From contig JAEFAZ010000001.1 of NCBI GenBank assembly GCA_016292135.1, forward strand, positions 124,001 to 188,000: DNA of 64,000 nucleotides, in the 5' to 3' direction. The translations under genes were made by a program, and so were the position numbers. Numbering within the stretch: position 1 is the first letter of the stretch; each line of letters begins with the position of its first letter. The stretch is from Saccharofermentans sp. (GTDB lineage Bacteria > Bacillota > Clostridia > Saccharofermentanales > Saccharofermentanaceae). Below the pieces are notes generated by a model, which searched no databases, was not told where the DNA came from, and was given only the letters and a program-made list of their open reading frames with translations. Shown in pieces: positions 16,608 through 26,101 of the stretch.

Positions 16608-17900
16608 TTGCGTTACGCTTTTATCATTCTGAAATGGGAGATACAGAAGATCCTGTCGAGCTGGAAGAAGACCATGGCGGTCTTCCTTATTCCTGCGGCT
16701 GTAATGGTATTTGCGATCAATCTCTTTCCCAAGCTCCTGACTTATCTTTCCACGGGCTCTTTGGGATCGCAGAGAGTAATAGTGATAGATGCCCCCGAAA
16801 GCTTCATGAACTACGATGATCCCAAGCTCGGGAATTACCAGTTCAAGTATATAAACAGTGAAGATATCCCGGGGGGCTTTTGTGAAGAGAGCATCTATTC
16901 ATATGTTAATGACGGAAACATCGTAGCGATATTCATCACCGAAAGCCCTGCCGGCTTTGATGATGAAGTTAAAGATTATTACCGCCACGCCTTTCAGGAT
17001 AATGAGAAAGTCCGTGCCACGACCTATATCTCGGTTGTATACAATGAAGAGAAGTTTCTTTCGGAGACAAAAGCTGAACAGTTCTCATACGATATCATCG
17101 CCGAATATACTGAGAGCGTTAAGAACCGATATTTCGAGGAATATGTCGGAGAGGGCAACGAGAATCTGAACATAGATGAATATAATCCCATAACATTCGT
17201 TCTGGATAACAGGAGCGTTGCCAATTCCCAGGCTGCGCACATAATCCCGGGCATAATGGTCATACTGATGTACTACTGCTCATATTCCCTGAGCTGTGAC
17301 ATGATCGCGATGGAGAAGAACAGGGGCTTTCTTAACAAGCTCATCATGACACCTGCATCGGCCAAGGCGATCCTTTGGGGCAAGGCGCTTGCCGCAAACA
17401 TCCTTGTCACGGGTTCATCTTTGATAACTTTCCTCTTCCTGTTCCTGTCTTCCTGGCTCAACAGGAGCAATGAAGCAGGGTCTCTGCTGCCGTTCGGACT
17501 TATGCTGATGCCGGACCAGCTCCTGTACATGATCCTGTCGATACCTGCTGCGACGCTTGTTATGACGACATTCTGTTTCATAGTCGCGATGGAACTCGAA
17601 CGCTTTGAAGATGCTGTAGCCAATATGCAGTTCGTGCTGCTCCTTTTGATGTTCGGCTTCTTTATCCAGATGTTCTACTATTTTGATCCGGTATGGCTCG
17701 AATTCATAATACCGGTCCATAACATGATCATTCTCTTGAAGATGATACTCTTGTCACAAGTTAACATTATCCAGTTTATTGTAGTTGTCGGCACAAATGT
17801 TTTCCTGGGCGTTGTCCTGCTGAACAGGTGTGCAGATGAGATTACGGGAGGCAAAGATGATAGAGGTAACAAACGTTTCAAAAAGATACTCTTCAGATGA
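16608..17900 (+). CDS. ABC-2 type exporter permease
   Basis: A 430-residue membrane protein of the ABC-2/NatB permease kind: one hydrophobic segment near residues 22-42, a soluble part to about 205, then roughly five membrane segments to about 415. The C-terminal half contains KNRGFLNKLIMTPASAKAILWGKALAAN, quoted in part as NRGFLNKLIMTPAS, a motif typical of the coupling region. The start is TTG 16608 behind GGGGGAC. Its end overlaps the ATPase gene by 44 bases. The substrate cannot be read from the sequence; the neighbours suggest peptide or ion export of NatAB type. Confidence 0.85.
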   Translation: MRYAFIILKWEIQKILSSWKKTMAVFLIPAAVMVFAINLFPKLLTYLSTGSLGSQRVIVIDAPESFMNYDDPKLGNYQFKYINSEDIPGGFCEESIYSYVNDGNIVAIFITESPAGFDDEVKDYYRHAFQDNEKVRATTYISVVYNEEKFLSETKAEQFSYDIIAEYTESVKNRYFEEYVGEGNENLNIDEYNPITFVLDNRSVANSQAAHIIPGIMVILMYYCSYSLSCDMIAMEKNRGFLNKLIMTPASAKAILWGKALAANILVTGSSLITFLFLFLSSWLNRSNEAGSLLPFGLMLMPDQLLYMILSIPAATLVMTTFCFIVAMELERFEDAVANMQFVLLLLMFGFFIQMFYYFDPVWLEFIIPVHNMIILLKMILLSQVNIIQFIVVVGTNVFLGVVLLNRCADEITGGKDDRGNKRFKKILFR

Positions 17901-18591
17901 GATGATAGTCAAGGGAGTATCCTTTTCGGTCAAGCCCGGCATGATCTACGGTCTGCTGGGACCTAACGGCGCGGGCAAGACTACTTTGATGCAGATGATG
18001 GCGACACTTCTGAAACCTACTGAAGGAACGATCAAGATCTGCGGCAAGAACGCTTTAGAGGATACGCTCGAGATCCATAAGCTGATAGGTTTCCTTACGA
18101 CCGAAGTCAAACTGGATCCCTTATCGACGCCGAATAAGCTCTACGATTTCTTTGCCGATCTTTACGATCTTCCCAAGGAGGATCATGAGAACCGTAAATA
18201 CATGGACTTCGCAAGATTCGGCATCCTTCCGTTTGCCGACAAGAGGATAGTGGATCTTTCCACAGGAATGAAACAGAAGATATCGATATGCATATCACTG
18301 ATACATAATCCTCCGGTCATTATTTTCGATGAGCCTACGAATGGACTGGATATATTGACGTCAAAGCAGGTTACGGACTATCTCAAGGAACTCGCCAAAG
18401 ACGGCAGGACGATAATCATGTCCACGCATATCTTCTCCCTGGCGGAGAGCCTTTGCGATGAGATAGGCGTGCTTGTCGACGGCAGGATCGTTGCATCAGG
18501 AAGCGTAAGGGAACTCTGTGAACTGACAGGCAAAGAATCGTTCGAGGATGCTTTCTTCGACCTTTATACAAAGAACCATAAGGAAGGATAA
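17857..18591 (+). CDS. ABC transporter ATP-binding protein (NatA-like)
   Basis: A 244-residue ATPase with Walker A GPNGAGKTTL (about 35-44), a signature in modified form LSTGMKQK, Walker B VIIFDEPTNGLD (about 153-164) and the H-loop STHIF. The modified signature is common in the NatA and CcmA subgroups. ATG 17857 lies directly after a GGGAGG ribosome binding site inside the end of the permease gene; a GTG further upstream is in frame but without such a site. Confidence 0.93.
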   Translation: MIEVTNVSKRYSSDEMIVKGVSFSVKPGMIYGLLGPNGAGKTTLMQMMATLLKPTEGTIKICGKNALEDTLEIHKLIGFLTTEVKLDPLSTPNKLYDFFADLYDLPKEDHENRKYMDFARFGILPFADKRIVDLSTGMKQKISICISLIHNPPVIIFDEPTNGLDILTSKQVTDYLKELAKDGRTIIMSTHIFSLAESLCDEIGVLVDGRIVASGSVRELCELTGKESFEDAFFDLYTKNHKEG

Positions 18592-18599
18592 AGAAGAGG

Positions 18600-20807
18600 A
18601 TGAGGGCTTTTTGGGCAATAGCGAAAAGAGCATTCAGAAGCTCGGGATCAGGAGGCGCGAAAGCGTCTGCTCATGCGGGCCTTGCCATGGGTCTGTCTGC
18701 TCTGGTCGTTTTCTGCCTCATCGCCGCGATCTGGGTGTCCCTCGCCAAGCAGTATTTCTTCTTTGACAACAGTCCTGATAAGATCATCATCCTCAACGCT
18801 CCTGATACTCTTATCGAATACCTGGAAGGTATGCCGCAAGGATCTGAAAAGGGAATGGAGATCATATACGACGATCATCCTTATGTTTTCGATGTTGCAA
18901 CGTTTTCCTCGCTGATGAAACAGCACGGTGCGAGGGCTACGATCGTTTTCGATAATGATGGAGACGTGCTGACTTTCTATCCTGCTGATGATCTCGATAA
19001 TCATGATTTCAAGGAAGACGTGATAAAGCCGATGCTGGAAGATTATACCGAGCACCTTTCCAAGATGAAAGGTCTGCCGGTCGATGTTCCCGCTGCCACG
19101 GAGCGCTTTATACAGGGAATGGAAAATCCTGACCGCACATATTCAAAGTCATTCTTTGACACGATAGCATTCATGTTTATACCTTTGTTCTACTTCATCG
19201 CGGCTCTGTATTCGTCCATGATGAAGGGAACCAATGTCATTGCAGGATCCAAGGAGCAGAATACGTTCGCCGCGATCCTTATGACGCCTGTGCCGAGAAG
19301 GCAGATCATATTGGGAAATATCTTCGGAGTATGGATGTCCGAGATGATACCCGCATTGGTCATCTCTCTGCCTTTGTTCTGTATTCCGTCATACAGGAAC
19401 GGAGTCTGCCTGGCATACCTTATAATGGCGATACTTTCAGTATTCATTGCTTCGCTCGTGATCCTTATATCGGTCCTGAGCAGTAATGTCATAACCGCTC
19501 AGACTGCATTTCTGCCCGTCTTCTTTGTGTTCGTTGCAGTCTGCATATCCGGCATCCAGAATCCCGAGGACTTCACGGGTATCTATGAATACATCCCTCT
19601 TTACGGACAATACATGGGAATAGGGAAGGCCCTGACTTCGGATGTCAATATCGCCGCATTCCTGTGTTCGTCGTTCCTCACCTTGCTCCTGGCTTTCATC
19701 TGCATAATGGTCTCCATAAAGCTTCTTTACAGCGAACGCTTTACTGTCTCTGTCCTTTCCGCAACAGACAAGGAACTTATCAGGGCAAGGAAGCAGGCGA
19801 AGGCTGATGCACGCAGGAAGCGTTTCACGACGGCCAGGACATCTGTTTTCGGATATAAGCCAAGGAGTTCCCTTAACGGCGTGAGCTTCAGCCTGTCGCA
19901 GCTCCTGAGGCCTCTGGTCCTTCTGTCCGTATTCCAGCTGATAGCGATGATCCCGCCGCTCCTCATGACAAACGGCGAGTATCTTACGAATGTCATAGCA
20001 AGTCTCAAAGCCGTGAAGAACGTTCCCGATATCGTAAGTTCGGGCTCTAAGATAATCGTTGTTCTCATGAGCACGCCGGCTTTCCTCTTATCGATGGCTC
20101 TGGGATATATCCTTATCGATGCATATTACTGCGCAAGAGTCCGTTTCATCGAAAGGACATCACTGGCTTCAGGTCTGGGCCTGCCGCGCGAAAAGATATT
20201 AAGAAGATATCTCACGGGCATGGCAACCGGCCTCGTACTGATGGGATCGGTATTCACGATATTGCTCTTATCAGGGCAGATAAGAGTTGCCGGCTTCGGT
20301 ATTGAACCCGCCAATCTGCCGCTGTTCTTCTCGTTCATAGTCATGTGGATATTCCAGGGTGCTTGTGAAGAGATCATGTTCAGGGGTTATATGATGCCCC
20401 GTGTTGCAGCAAGGTACGGTCTTATCCCGGCTATAGCGGTATCTTCGCTGCTCTTCTGTCTCTTCCACGGTCTTAACCCGGGCTTTACGGTGCTCGCCCT
20501 GATCAACCTTATACTTGTATCAGTGCTCTTCGCTCTTATCGCATACTTTACGGATAACATCTGGATAGTCTGCGCGGCCCACACGATGTGGAACTTCACG
20601 CAGGGCAATGTTTTCGGATTGGAAGTATCCGGCAACTCCGGCAATGTATCTCTGATCCATACAGTTTTGGGTGACAGGGCGGATGCGACTATGACCGGAG
20701 GAACCTTCGGACCTGAGGGCGGACTTGCTGTTACGGTTGTTACTCTCATCGCCATTATGGCCGTTCTTGTAATCTTCAGACGCAGGATAAATCGCAAAAA
20801 TCCCTGA
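18600..20807 (+). CDS. ABC-2 permease fused to CPBP-family intramembrane protease
   Basis: A 735-residue fusion. Residues about 1-400 form a NatB-like permease (one N-terminal membrane segment, a soluble loop, then a membrane cluster with KEQNTFAAILMTPVPRRQI). Residues about 430-735 form a CPBP/Abi metalloprotease domain with its three motifs: EEIMFRGY (about 590), FHGLNPG (about 622) and HTMWNFTQGN (about 661). CPBP proteases cleave within the membrane and act in bacteriocin immunity or precursor processing. The fusion with the permease implies that an exported product may be processed as it passes. Its gene starts nine bases after the ATPase gene. Confidence 0.88.
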   Translation: MRAFWAIAKRAFRSSGSGGAKASAHAGLAMGLSALVVFCLIAAIWVSLAKQYFFFDNSPDKIIILNAPDTLIEYLEGMPQGSEKGMEIIYDDHPYVFDVATFSSLMKQHGARATIVFDNDGDVLTFYPADDLDNHDFKEDVIKPMLEDYTEHLSKMKGLPVDVPAATERFIQGMENPDRTYSKSFFDTIAFMFIPLFYFIAALYSSMMKGTNVIAGSKEQNTFAAILMTPVPRRQIILGNIFGVWMSEMIPALVISLPLFCIPSYRNGVCLAYLIMAILSVFIASLVILISVLSSNVITAQTAFLPVFFVFVAVCISGIQNPEDFTGIYEYIPLYGQYMGIGKALTSDVNIAAFLCSSFLTLLLAFICIMVSIKLLYSERFTVSVLSATDKELIRARKQAKADARRKRFTTARTSVFGYKPRSSLNGVSFSLSQLLRPLVLLSVFQLIAMIPPLLMTNGEYLTNVIASLKAVKNVPDIVSSGSKIIVVLMSTPAFLLSMALGYILIDAYYCARVRFIERTSLASGLGLPREKILRRYLTGMATGLVLMGSVFTILLLSGQIRVAGFGIEPANLPLFFSFIVMWIFQGACEEIMFRGYMMPRVAARYGLIPAIAVSSLLFCLFHGLNPGFTVLALINLILVSVLFALIAYFTDNIWIVCAAHTMWNFTQGNVFGLEVSGNSGNVSLIHTVLGDRADATMTGGTFGPEGGLAVTVVTLIAIMAVLVIFRRRINRKNP

Positions 20808-20843
20808 CACAAAGCGTTTGTCTAACTATATGCACTAAAAACC

Positions 20844-20881
20844 CTTGTGTTGCATTTGTTTCTTTGTAACACAAGATTTTT
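20844..20881 (+). terminator. Probable terminator of the ABC exporter operon
   Basis: CTTGTGTTGC (20844-20853) pairs with GTAACACAAG (20866-20875) with one G-T pair, followed by ATTTTTG. Confidence 0.7.
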
Positions 20882-20890
20882 GAAATTCTC

Positions 20891-20918
20891 TTGCAAAAGA
20901 ATTTCGTTTTTATATAAT
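20891..20918 (+). promoter_or_regulatory. Promoter of aminotransferase-purB-desulfurase-thiI operon
   Basis: TTGCAA (20891-20896), 16-bp spacer, TATAAT (20913-20918). The first gene starts about 100 bases downstream, so the 5' leader is fairly long. No recognised riboswitch was seen in it. Confidence 0.7.
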
Positions 20919-21015
20919 ACTCAAGGCTATAAATATTTAAAAATATATGATCTTGCAAGAGCGCGCTTGCGAACTTGCATAATCCGCAATTAAACGTAAC
21001 AGAAAGAGGTCTGAC

Positions 21016-22296
21016 ATGAAGAAGTTTGAAGAGATGAGCAGAGATGAACTTAATGCGTTAAGACAGGAACTTGTAAGCAGGTATGAAGACTACAAGTCCA
21101 TGAACCTGTCTCTTGACATGACCAGGGGCAAGCCCGCACCTGAGCAGCTCGATCTTACAAACGATATCTACAGTTCTCTTACAACGACCGGATACAAGAC
21201 TGCAAGCGGCGTTGATACACGTAACTATTCTTCTCCCGCAGGCATCGAGGAGATGAGGAAGACCTTCGGCGATATCCTTGGAACCGACAAGGAGAATGTA
21301 TTCCTCGGAAATTCATCCAGCCTCAACATGATGTTTGACAGCCTCATGAGAGCCATGGTCTTCGGTGAGCCTGATTCTGACTGTCCCTGGTATGAGATCA
21401 AGGGACGCAAGTGGCTCTGTCCCGCTCCCGGTTACGACCGTCATTTCAGAGTAACTGAGACTCTCGGCTTTGAGCTCATTACGGTTCCCATGACAGATGA
21501 AGGCCCCGATGTTGATGCGATCGAAGAACTTGTAAAAGATCCCGCTGTTCTCGGTATGTGGATCGTTCCTGTTTACAGTAATCCCGACGGCATCGTATGT
21601 TCCGAGGAAGTCTGCAGAAGACTTGCAAACATGAAGACTGCTGCTCCGGATTTCAGGATCTACTGGGACAATGCATATGTTGTTCATCACCTTTACAGGG
21701 ACAATGTTGCCAAGGTTCCGGATATGCTCGCTCTCTGTGAGGAAGCAGGCAACCCCAACAGGGTTTATGAGTTCGCATCCACTTCCAAGATCACCTTTGC
21801 AGGAGCCGGAATATCCTGTATTGCCTGCAATAAGGAGAATATGGCTCAGGTCAAGAAGATCTCCGGCGTTCAGACGATCTGCTCCAACAAGGTCAACCAG
21901 CTGGCACATGCAAATCTCCTTCCTGACATGGAAGCGGTTGATAAGCAGATGAGACGCCAGGCTGAGATCATCCGTCCCAAATTCGATGCAGCACTCAACG
22001 TCCTTTCTGAGGAGCTTGATGAGGCTGGCATCGCCCGCTGGACCGATCCTGACGGCGGTTACTTTATCAGCCTTTATGTTATGCCCGGAACTGCAGCTGC
22101 AACAGTTAAGCTCTGCAAGGAATGCGGTGTTGCTCTGACAAATGCCGGTGCTACATATCCTTACGGCATCGATCCCATGGATTCCAACATCAGGCTCGCT
22201 CCCACTTTCCCGTCTGCGGAAGATATCGGCAAAGCCACCCGAATCCTTGCCGTCTGTGCTAAAATAACGGCAATCGACAAACTTCTGGAGGTATGA
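21016..22296 (+). CDS. Class I aminotransferase of the aspartate-aminotransferase-like MocR-related family
   Basis: A 426-residue PLP enzyme. It has the N-terminal LSLDMTRGKPAPEQLDL block typical of a distinct aminotransferase family (PF12897-like), seen here as DMTRGKPAPEQLDL, then a YSNPDG substrate and cofactor motif and the Schiff-base lysine in STSKITFAGAGIS. Members are usually annotated as aspartate or alanine aminotransferase. It lies directly upstream of purB, which consumes aspartate-derived adenylosuccinate, a link that is suggestive only. Confidence 0.85.
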   Translation: MKKFEEMSRDELNALRQELVSRYEDYKSMNLSLDMTRGKPAPEQLDLTNDIYSSLTTTGYKTASGVDTRNYSSPAGIEEMRKTFGDILGTDKENVFLGNSSSLNMMFDSLMRAMVFGEPDSDCPWYEIKGRKWLCPAPGYDRHFRVTETLGFELITVPMTDEGPDVDAIEELVKDPAVLGMWIVPVYSNPDGIVCSEEVCRRLANMKTAAPDFRIYWDNAYVVHHLYRDNVAKVPDMLALCEEAGNPNRVYEFASTSKITFAGAGISCIACNKENMAQVKKISGVQTICSNKVNQLAHANLLPDMEAVDKQMRRQAEIIRPKFDAALNVLSEELDEAGIARWTDPDGGYFISLYVMPGTAAATVKLCKECGVALTNAGATYPYGIDPMDSNIRLAPTFPSAEDIGKATRILAVCAKITAIDKLLEV

Positions 22297-22300
22297 TCGG

Positions 22301-23737
22301 ATGAAAGACAGATACGAGAGCCCCCTTAACATCAGATACTCAAGCTATGAGATGCAGAATATCTTTTCTCCTGACAAGAAGTTCAGAACGTGGAGAAAGC
22401 TTTGGATCGCCCTGGCTGAATCCGAGATGGAATTAGGTCTTAACATTACTCAGGAGCAGATCGATGAGCTCAAGGCTCATGCAGACGATATCAACTACGA
22501 TGTAGCTGCAGAAGAAGAGAAGATCAGAAGACATGACGTCATGAGCCATGTCCACGCATACGGCGTACAGTGCCCGAATGCCAAGGGCATCATCCACCTC
22601 GGCGCAACGTCCTGCTACGTTGGTGATAACACTGATATCATCATCATGCGCGAAGGTCTGGAACTCGTCCGTAAGAGACTCGTAGTCGTTATCGATGAGC
22701 TCGCAAAGTTTGCTGATAAGTATAAGGCCATGCCTACTTTGGGCTTCACTCATTTCCAGCCTGCCCAGCTCGTAACGGTCGGCAAGCGTGCATCTCTCTG
22801 GCTCCAGGATCTGGTTTTCGATCTTGAGGAAGTCGTTCATGTGGCTGACAGTCTGAAACTCTTAGGATGTAAGGGTACGACAGGAACACAGGCAAGCTTC
22901 ATGGAACTCTTCAAAGGTGACCATGAGAAGTGTGTCCAGCTCGACAAGAAGATCTGCGAGAAGATGGGTTTTGCCGATTCCTACTATGTATCAGGCCAGA
23001 CCTATTCCAGGAAAGTCGATTCCATGGTCCTCAACGCTCTTTGCGGTATCGCGCAGAGCGCCCATAAGTTCTCTAACGACATAAGACTCCTTCAGCACCT
23101 GAAGGAGATCGAAGAGCCTTTCGAGAAGTTCCAGATCGGATCTTCCGCTATGGCTTATAAGCGTAACCCCATGAGATCCGAAAGGATCGCATCTCTTGCA
23201 AGATATGTCATCTCCGCTTCAACAAGCCCCATGATGACAGCATCCGAGCAGTGGTTCGAGAGAACACTCGACGATTCTGCTAACAAGAGGATCTCCATCC
23301 CCGAGGCTTTCCTTGCCATCGATGCCATCCTCGGTATCTACGCAAACATCGCTGATGGTCTCGTCGTTTATGAGAAGGTCATCAACAAGCACATGATGGA
23401 TGAGCTTCCTTTCATGGCAACAGAGAACATCATCATGGATACTGTTGAAAACCGCGGCGGCGACAGGCAGGATCTCCACGAGAGGATCCGTAAGTATTCC
23501 ATGGAGGCAGGTTCCGTCGTTAAGAACGAAGGCAAGCCCAACGATCTTCTCGAGAGGATCGCAAACGACCCCGTATTCGGCATCAAGCTCGAAGATACGG
23601 ACAAGTTCATGGATCCTTCTCTTTACATCGGCAGATGCCCCGAGCAGGTAGATACATTTCTCAATGAGTGTGTAAAGCCTCTCCTCGAAAAGTACAAAGA
23701 CGATCTTAATGTAAGTGCAGTCGAACTTAAGGTATGA
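22301..23737 (+). CDS. purB: PurB, adenylosuccinate lyase
   Basis: A 478-residue fumarase/aspartase superfamily enzyme that cleaves SAICAR and adenylosuccinate in purine synthesis. The family signature GSSAMAYKRNPMRSER lies near residue 285. The catalytic histidine region is GFTHFQPAQ and another conserved block is HLGATSCYVGDN. It starts four bases after the aminotransferase stop and overlaps the next gene by four. Confidence 0.96.
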   Translation: MKDRYESPLNIRYSSYEMQNIFSPDKKFRTWRKLWIALAESEMELGLNITQEQIDELKAHADDINYDVAAEEEKIRRHDVMSHVHAYGVQCPNAKGIIHLGATSCYVGDNTDIIIMREGLELVRKRLVVVIDELAKFADKYKAMPTLGFTHFQPAQLVTVGKRASLWLQDLVFDLEEVVHVADSLKLLGCKGTTGTQASFMELFKGDHEKCVQLDKKICEKMGFADSYYVSGQTYSRKVDSMVLNALCGIAQSAHKFSNDIRLLQHLKEIEEPFEKFQIGSSAMAYKRNPMRSERIASLARYVISASTSPMMTASEQWFERTLDDSANKRISIPEAFLAIDAILGIYANIADGLVVYEKVINKHMMDELPFMATENIIMDTVENRGGDRQDLHERIRKYSMEAGSVVKNEGKPNDLLERIANDPVFGIKLEDTDKFMDPSLYIGRCPEQVDTFLNECVKPLLEKYKDDLNVSAVELKV

Positions 23738-24876
23738 TCTATTTCGATAACAGCGCGACAACGGCACCCTGTGATGCCGTAATGAAGATGGCCTCCGAGG
23801 AACTTTCCTCCGGGGGCTCTTTCGGCAATCCCGGTTCACTCCACAAGTTGGGAGTTGAAGCCAAGAAGAGATATGCCGGATATCACGACGATTGTGCCAA
23901 TCTCCTTGGCGTGAAAGCGGATGAGCTCTATTTCACATCATGCGCGACAGAGAGCGCCAACACCGCGATCTTCGGATACCTTGCTGCAAATGAGAGAGCA
24001 GGGAAGACAGTTATTTCCACAAGGACTGAACACAAGGCAACATTGGAGCCTTTGGCAAAGCTTGAAGCAGACGGATATAACGTCGTTTATCTTCCCGTAG
24101 GCTCTGACGGGATCCCTTCTTATGGGGATATGGAGAAGGCACTCTCGGAAAACGGTGATGTTGCTCTTATCTGTCTGACATTCGTTAATAACGAGACCGG
24201 AGCAAAGCTTCCCGACGACCTCTATTGCGATCTTCGAAAAAGATATGCTCCCAATGCAGCTTTCTATCTTGATGTTGTCCAGGCCTTGGGCAAGATCAGG
24301 TTTGACCTGTCCTTATGCGATATGGCATCTTTCTCGGGCCATAAGATCCATTCGGTCAAAGGCTGCGGAATGCTCTATGTTAAGAGCGGCATAAGGGTAA
24401 AGCCTTTGATCCTTGGAGGCGGACAGCAGTCCGGTATGAGGTCGGGCACGGAGAGCCCTTTCCTTGCAGGCCTTTTCACGGCAGCACTTGAAGAAGCATA
24501 TGAGAACATGGATCCTGCTTACGATAAGGTTAAGGAGATCAACGCTTATCTTAGAGATGAACTGGTGAAGAGAGATGTAACCGTATTGTCTCCCGAAAAT
24601 GCGATCCCTTTTGTACTCAATGTGTCTTTCCCGGGCTTCGAATCAGAGACGATGCTCCATTGTCTTGAGATGTACGACATATATGTGTCAACGGTTTCTG
24701 CCTGTACTTCAAAAGCTAAGAAAGTCTCTTATGTGCTTCTTGAATCAGGAGTGGACAGAAGGCTTGCTTCTAATGCTGTAAGATTGTCTTTCTCGCGTTA
24801 TAATACGATGGATGAAGCCAAGAGATTCATCGAAGCAGTAGACGATATATACGATAAATTCCTCGTAAAGAGATAA
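23734..24876 (+). CDS. NifS/IscS-type cysteine desulfurase
   Basis: A 380-residue PLP enzyme that removes sulfur from cysteine. It starts with MIYFDNSATTAP, has the cofactor lysine in FSGHKIHSVKG and the active cysteine in TVSACTSKA (about 329). The next gene is thiI, so it is probably the dedicated sulfur donor for tRNA thiolation (NifZ/IscS role), although a role in Fe-S assembly is not excluded. It overlaps purB by ATGA. Confidence 0.92.
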   Translation: MIYFDNSATTAPCDAVMKMASEELSSGGSFGNPGSLHKLGVEAKKRYAGYHDDCANLLGVKADELYFTSCATESANTAIFGYLAANERAGKTVISTRTEHKATLEPLAKLEADGYNVVYLPVGSDGIPSYGDMEKALSENGDVALICLTFVNNETGAKLPDDLYCDLRKRYAPNAAFYLDVVQALGKIRFDLSLCDMASFSGHKIHSVKGCGMLYVKSGIRVKPLILGGGQQSGMRSGTESPFLAGLFTAALEEAYENMDPAYDKVKEINAYLRDELVKRDVTVLSPENAIPFVLNVSFPGFESETMLHCLEMYDIYVSTVSACTSKAKKVSYVLLESGVDRRLASNAVRLSFSRYNTMDEAKRFIEAVDDIYDKFLVKR

Positions 24877-24893
24877 AAGATATTGGAGTCATT

Positions 24894-26090
24894 ATGAACG
24901 TAATACTTGCAAGGATGGGTGAAGTAACCCTCAAAGGTTTGAACCGCGGAAACTTTGAGATCAGGCTCAAGGGCAATCTCAAGTACCGTCTTAAGAAGTA
25001 CGGCAAGCTAAAGATCTACCAGAGTCAGAGCAGGATCTGGATCGAGCCGCATTCTGAGACGAATCCTTTTTTCGAGAATGAGGAAAAGTGCAAGGAAGTA
25101 ATGAATGCCGTAACCCAGGTCTTCGGCATCGTATCTGTGTCTTTCGCAAGGAAGTTCGAAGGCGGTTACGCCGAGATCGAGAAGAATTCGGTCGAATACG
25201 TAAGACAGCTTCTTATAGATAATCCTGATTTCAAGACTTTCAAGGTCGAATCCAAGAGAGGGAACAAGGCTTTCCCCATGGCGTCTCCCGAGATCTGCAT
25301 GGAATTGGGACATACGATCCTTGAGACATTCCCGCAGCTTTCGGTCAATGTCAAAGAACCCGATTTCATCCTCAATGTTGAAGTCCGTGACTATAACTAT
25401 GTATATTCAGGCAAGATCATGGCCCACAGGGGCCTTCCCGTCGGAACATCAGGCAAGGGCATGCTCCTTTTGTCGGGCGGTATCGACAGCCCTGTAGCAG
25501 GTTACATGATGGCATCCCGTGGAATGCCTCTGGATGCTGTATATTTCCATTCATATCCTTATACTTCTGATGAGGCTAAGGATAAGGTCATCAAGCTCGC
25601 AAAGATCGTATCCGGTTTCTCCGGACACATGAACCTCTATGTCGTAAACTTCACGCAGATCCAGCTCGACATGTATAAGAACAGCCCTCAGGATATGCTC
25701 ACGATCACCATGAGAAGAGTAATGCTCCAGATAGCCGAGAAACTTGCCGAGAAGTCTTACTGCCAGTGCCTGATCACAGGCGAGAGCTTAGGTCAGGTTG
25801 CAAGCCAGACACTGGAAGCGATAGCAGCAACCAATGAAGTTGTTAAGATGCCGATCTTAAGACCTCTTATCGGTATCGACAAGCAGGCAACATGTGATAT
25901 CTCAAGAAAGATCGGTGCGTTCGAGACATCGATCCTGCCCTTTGAGGACTGCTGTACGGTCTTTGTCGCAAAGCACCCCAAGACACATCCTCATCCCGAA
26001 GATGTTGTCGAAGCAGAGAAGAACCTTGATATCGCCAAAATGGTCGAAGACGGTGTCAACGGCGTAGAAGTAATAGAGATCGAACTCTAA
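24894..26090 (+). CDS. thiI: ThiI, tRNA 4-thiouridine synthase
   Basis: A 398-residue enzyme with an N-terminal ferredoxin-like and THUMP part (about 1-170) and a PP-loop ATPase, LLSGGIDSPVAGYMM (about 184-198). It ends without the rhodanese domain found in the enterobacterial enzyme, the common Gram-positive short form; the family motif FEDCCTVF is present near residue 349. It puts sulfur on U8 of tRNAs and pairs with the adjacent desulfurase. Confidence 0.95.
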   Translation: MNVILARMGEVTLKGLNRGNFEIRLKGNLKYRLKKYGKLKIYQSQSRIWIEPHSETNPFFENEEKCKEVMNAVTQVFGIVSVSFARKFEGGYAEIEKNSVEYVRQLLIDNPDFKTFKVESKRGNKAFPMASPEICMELGHTILETFPQLSVNVKEPDFILNVEVRDYNYVYSGKIMAHRGLPVGTSGKGMLLLSGGIDSPVAGYMMASRGMPLDAVYFHSYPYTSDEAKDKVIKLAKIVSGFSGHMNLYVVNFTQIQLDMYKNSPQDMLTITMRRVMLQIAEKLAEKSYCQCLITGESLGQVASQTLEAIAATNEVVKMPILRPLIGIDKQATCDISRKIGAFETSILPFEDCCTVFVAKHPKTHPHPEDVVEAEKNLDIAKMVEDGVNGVEVIEIEL

Positions 26091-26101
26091 AGGATATATC
26101 C

